This document shows positions 61,872-64,000 of a stretch of 64,000 nt of DNA, piece after piece. The notes beneath the pieces are model-generated. The model saw only the letters and a list, made by a program, of their open reading frames with translations. It had not been told where the DNA came from and did not search any database. The DNA is taken from NCBI GenBank assembly GCA_963779225.1, contig CAVZWW010000003.1, positions 3,596,001-3,660,000 of the forward strand. Reading direction: 5' to 3'. This stretch comes from CAVPCZ01 sp963779225 (GTDB lineage: Bacteria > Bacteroidota > Ignavibacteria > UBA10030 > UBA6906). How positions within the stretch are numbered: position 1 is the first letter of the stretch; each line of letters opens with the position of its first letter. The position numbers and the translations under genes were made by a program.

Positions 61872-62684
61872 CTAACGACTTGTCGATAGACATTCGTTCC
61901 CGCGTTTGATAATCATATCCGCGATCTTCACCATATCGATTGACTCATACCGAAAATCAACCGGTATTGAGAGCATCCGGCGACTAAATGCCTGATCACT
62001 TTCAGTCATTCCCGGCAAAGCAGGCCTGTCAAGGGTCCAGAGTATCGCAGTGTAGATCCGGTCTTGAATGAGTTTGGAGCGCACTGCATTTCGGTGTAGC
62101 TCGGTGTCAAAGAGGGCATAACAGCAGAAAACGGACATCTGTCAATCTCATCGTCCTTATTCCGAATGTGAAGCCACCGCACATTCTGCAGCCGGTCACA
62201 CAGTACGTTATGGTTCTTGGTTCTGGATTCTCTCCAAATCTCAATTGGGAAACGATCTACGAGGCTGGCCGACCAAGGCAGTATCCCGGATATTTCTCCT
62301 GCGGCGATTTGTTCTTCACCGGTCGTCAGTAGAGCACGGAAGTCTTCTTTTTGAGTTCGTGCGCCGACCAAATAGGCCGCTTTCAGGTACATGCCGACAA
62401 GTTTCTTCAGAGAGGCTTCGCTACGGGTACGTGTGACTACTGCTTGAATTGGGAGGCTGTTCCTTACGGGCGACCACAACACTCCTCCATCGGGAATGGG
62501 AAGGGTCTTGCGAAGTGACGCTATACACCAATCGCTTCTGCTATTGTAGGCCCATTTCGAATAGGGGTCATGTGTATGATCCTCAATTATTTCAACGTGA
62601 GAGGCCCGATAGGGCTTTTGCATGGGTCCATCTTGGAACCCAAAATAGTTTACAGCCAAGATGACATCCCCGGCCTGAGCAATA
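61872..62684 (-). pseudogene. PLP-enzyme gene, 3' part, cut by an IS630 element and frameshifted
   Basis: The fragment continues from the IS edge as SIAQAGDVILAVNYFGFQDGP, then IASLRKTLPIPDGGVLWSP, which matches the SCRKFFGVPDG lysine region of the intact protein at 30.5-31.4 kb. Near 62130 the frame shifts into CCYALFDTELHRNAVRSKLIQDRIYTA and runs to a stop at 61872 (PVDFRYESIDMVKIADMI). Both an insertion and a frameshift therefore damage it. The gene lies just above the PglC-like gene and was probably once the first gene of that run in this window. Confidence 0.85.
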
Positions 62685-62702
62685 CTAGTGCCATTCCAAC
62701 TA
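62685..62702. repeat. IS630 left terminal inverted repeat
   Basis: 18 bp, two central mismatches to the partner at 63831-63848. Confidence 0.8.
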
Positions 62703-63772
62703 ATATCGCCTAAATATACGGAGAGGGCAATTGGGCTTGGCCGTCTCCCTGTTGCGTAGAGTGAGATACCGGTAGATTCGCCGCCGGCGAACCATATGAT
62801 TCCGATCGTCCGAGTTCGACAGGCAGAAGCGCTTGAGCGGCGTAAACTGTGACTCGATGAGATTCAGCCAGCTGGCGTAAGTCGGCGTCGGGACCAGTGA
62901 CATCCTGTTGCACCGTGCGAAACGCCTGAGATCCTTTTGTCGATGTGAGCTCAAATTGTCCAAGATCAGATAGATCCGATGAGATCGGGGGTAGCACGCT
63001 CGGAGGCGCTCCCACGCTTGCAGCAGGTCGTGAGAGGTTTTCCGTTTATGAATGACGCCCTCGACAACGTCCCCGTGAACGTCGTAGAAAGCCAGAAACT
63101 GTTCTGTTCCGGCTCTCCTGGTATATGTTGCCCGGTGGCGCTCTGGGTGTCCCTTTCGAGCCCACGAGACACCGGGCATGGGTCGCAGTTCCATGGGCCC
63201 GAACTCATCAAAGCACACAACATGGCTTTTTGTGGGAGCTCGGTCGTAGAGTTTCAGAATGCGGTTTTTTTTACCTCGAAGTCTGGATCCGGAGACTCCT
63301 TCCAGGTCTTCGTGCGTTGAAGACTGATTCCTTCTCTTCTGAGCAGGCGTCGGACCCATTCATTCGTGTAGTCCGGGAAAAGCCCGCGTTCCAGGAGATA
63401 GCCCCGGAGCTTTTCCACGGACCACTGCGTGTAGGGGAGTCCGAGATCCGTTGGCCGTGAGAGGGCGATTTTGACCATTTCGCGAAGTTGCTTGCTCGTC
63501 AAAAGCGATGGTCGTCCATCAGGGTTGGGCGGGTCATCAAAATCCTTGAGCCCGTGCTGGTTGAAATGGGCGATCCAGTCATAAATGCTGGTGACATGCA
63601 TTCCGGAACGGTCAGAAATCTCAGGAACGGAGTACCCTTGCTGCGCAATCTCAATGACTCGATAGCGTTCGTAGATCCGGGCGGACACCGTCTTATCCCG
63701 GAGTTTCCTACGCAACAGCTCTTGCTCGCTCTTGCGAAGCTTCCGCAGGTGGATCTTCGCTGGTCGTGCCAT
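62700..63772 (-). CDS. IS630-family DDE transposase (two frames, -1 frameshift)
   Basis: Starts at the ATG at 63772 with GGAGGAGCC upstream (MARPAKIHLRKLRKSEQELL). The first frame carries a helix-turn-helix (VIEIAQQGYSVPEISDRSGMHVTSIYDWI) and a second winged segment (YTQWSVEKLRGYLLERGLFPDYTNEWVRRLL). At an A8 run (63272-63265) a -1 shift joins it to the catalytic frame: VVCFDEFGPMELRP (first Asp), IYLILDNLSSHRQK (second Asp) and WLNLIESQFTPL (Glu), a complete DDE set. The joined protein is ~357 aa, normal for IS630. The element could still be active. Without frameshifting, the first frame ends soon after the A8 run. Confidence 0.88.
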
Positions 63773-63830
63773 GGCTCCTCCCTGGAGGGTACGAGCCAAG
63801 ATACAAAACAGATATATTAATGGCAAATAA

Positions 63831-63848
63831 TAGTTGGATAGGCACTAG
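63831..63848. repeat. IS630 right terminal inverted repeat
   Basis: 18 bp, complementary to 62685-62702 at 16 positions; 58 bp upstream of the transposase start. Confidence 0.8.
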
Positions 63849-64000
63849 GATAGTCTGCATGTCCCTGAAAGGGATTGCTTGAGTAGAGTGAAGCACTGAT
63901 TCCAGTCGATAGCATAGATTCCACCACCTCTTGACAGAAGTAGCTTGGAACAAGTAACCTCTTCCAGCCTCGGTAAGCCATACCGTGTTTCAACAGACAC
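63849..64000 (-). pseudogene. PLP-enzyme gene, 5' part on the far side of the IS (runs off right edge)
   Basis: The minus-strand frame entering from the right edge encodes GMAYRGWKRLLVPSYFCQEVVESMLSTGISASLYSSNPF. It aligns well to the SKVYIPYYTCDSILEPLSKLSVKWTFYSIDENLEP region of the intact protein at 30.5-31.4 kb. It reaches HADYP at the IS boundary, and the 3' part resumes at SIAQAGDV on the other side. The IS therefore sits between the small N-terminal region and the NYFG motif. The true start lies beyond the window. Confidence 0.75.

Larger units (their letters stand above)
62685..63848 (-). mobile_element. IS630-family insertion sequence (~1.16 kb)
   Basis: Bounded by imperfect 18-bp inverted repeats: CTAGTGCCATTCCAACTA (62685-62702) and the complement of TAGTTGGATAGGCACTAG (63831-63848), 16 of 18 matching. 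The left repeat contains the transposase stop codon. TA dinucleotides stand at 62683-62684 and 63851-63852, as expected for IS630 targets, though the right one is 2 bp outside the repeat, so the exact ends are uncertain. It carries one transposase read through a -1 frameshift and no cargo. Confidence 0.88.

Overview
The window reads as one end of a large surface-polysaccharide locus from a member of the Bacteroidota/Chlorobi assemblage. An Ignavibacteria- or Kryptoniota-like organism fits best. The main evidence is five secreted-protein genes at 34-51 kb, four of which end in the type IX secretion (T9SS) sorting domain with the QNYPNPFNP motif and a terminal Lys/Arg. Promoters in this block look like ordinary sigma-70 sites (TTGACA, 17 bp, TATACT) rather than the Bacteroidia type. 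No rRNA, tRNA or CRISPR was found. Almost every gene is on the minus strand, so transcription runs from high to low coordinates. One acetyltransferase at 51.9 kb is on the plus strand.

Right end (52.4-64 kb): chain-initiation and export genes. They comprise a PglC-type phosphoglycosyl transferase, a FemAB-like protein, a FemAB-PglD fusion, a PglE-type aminotransferase, a second DegT/ArnB aminotransferase, a Wzc-type tyrosine autokinase and a short SLBB protein. The set points to a bacillosamine-like first sugar. At the edge, an IS630 element splits a PLP-enzyme gene whose intact paralogue lies at 30.5-31.4 kb.

Middle (35-51.9 kb): an SGNH-type lipoprotein is translationally coupled to a plain beta-helix protein (D). 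Downstream lie three tandem, almost identical T9SS-exported beta-helix proteins (C, B, A), then a 1291-residue repeat/beta-helix/dockerin-like protein and a small T9SS cargo protein. The array shows recent duplication, a relic gene end, duplicated promoters, and a G10 tract upstream of one promoter.

Left half (1-34.8 kb): one dense minus-strand run with many 4-bp stop/start overlaps. It holds a Wzx flippase, a sugar-decoration cassette (DegT, WbqC, PLP enzyme, ATP-grasp/HAD fusion, FkbM, GNAT), a KpsF-type isomerase, about nine glycosyltransferases, a Wzy polymerase, a GNAT-LmbE fusion, a second WbqC, a CapK-like adenylating enzyme, an asparagine-synthase-like protein, a NodB-like protein and WecB. 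From 6.8 kb leftwards every recognised gene (GT2, sugar transferase, NadE, AsnB, acyl carrier protein, nucleotide-sugar dehydrogenase) is broken by single-base frameshifts while catalytic motifs stay intact. This suggests indel errors or very recent inactivation. A FlaA1/CapD-type dehydratase gene runs off the left edge.

Together the genes can make, amidate, acylate, polymerise, flip and export a complex amino-sugar polymer. The beta-helix proteins and the SGNH lipoprotein are candidates for processing or binding that polymer outside the cell; this last point is inference.
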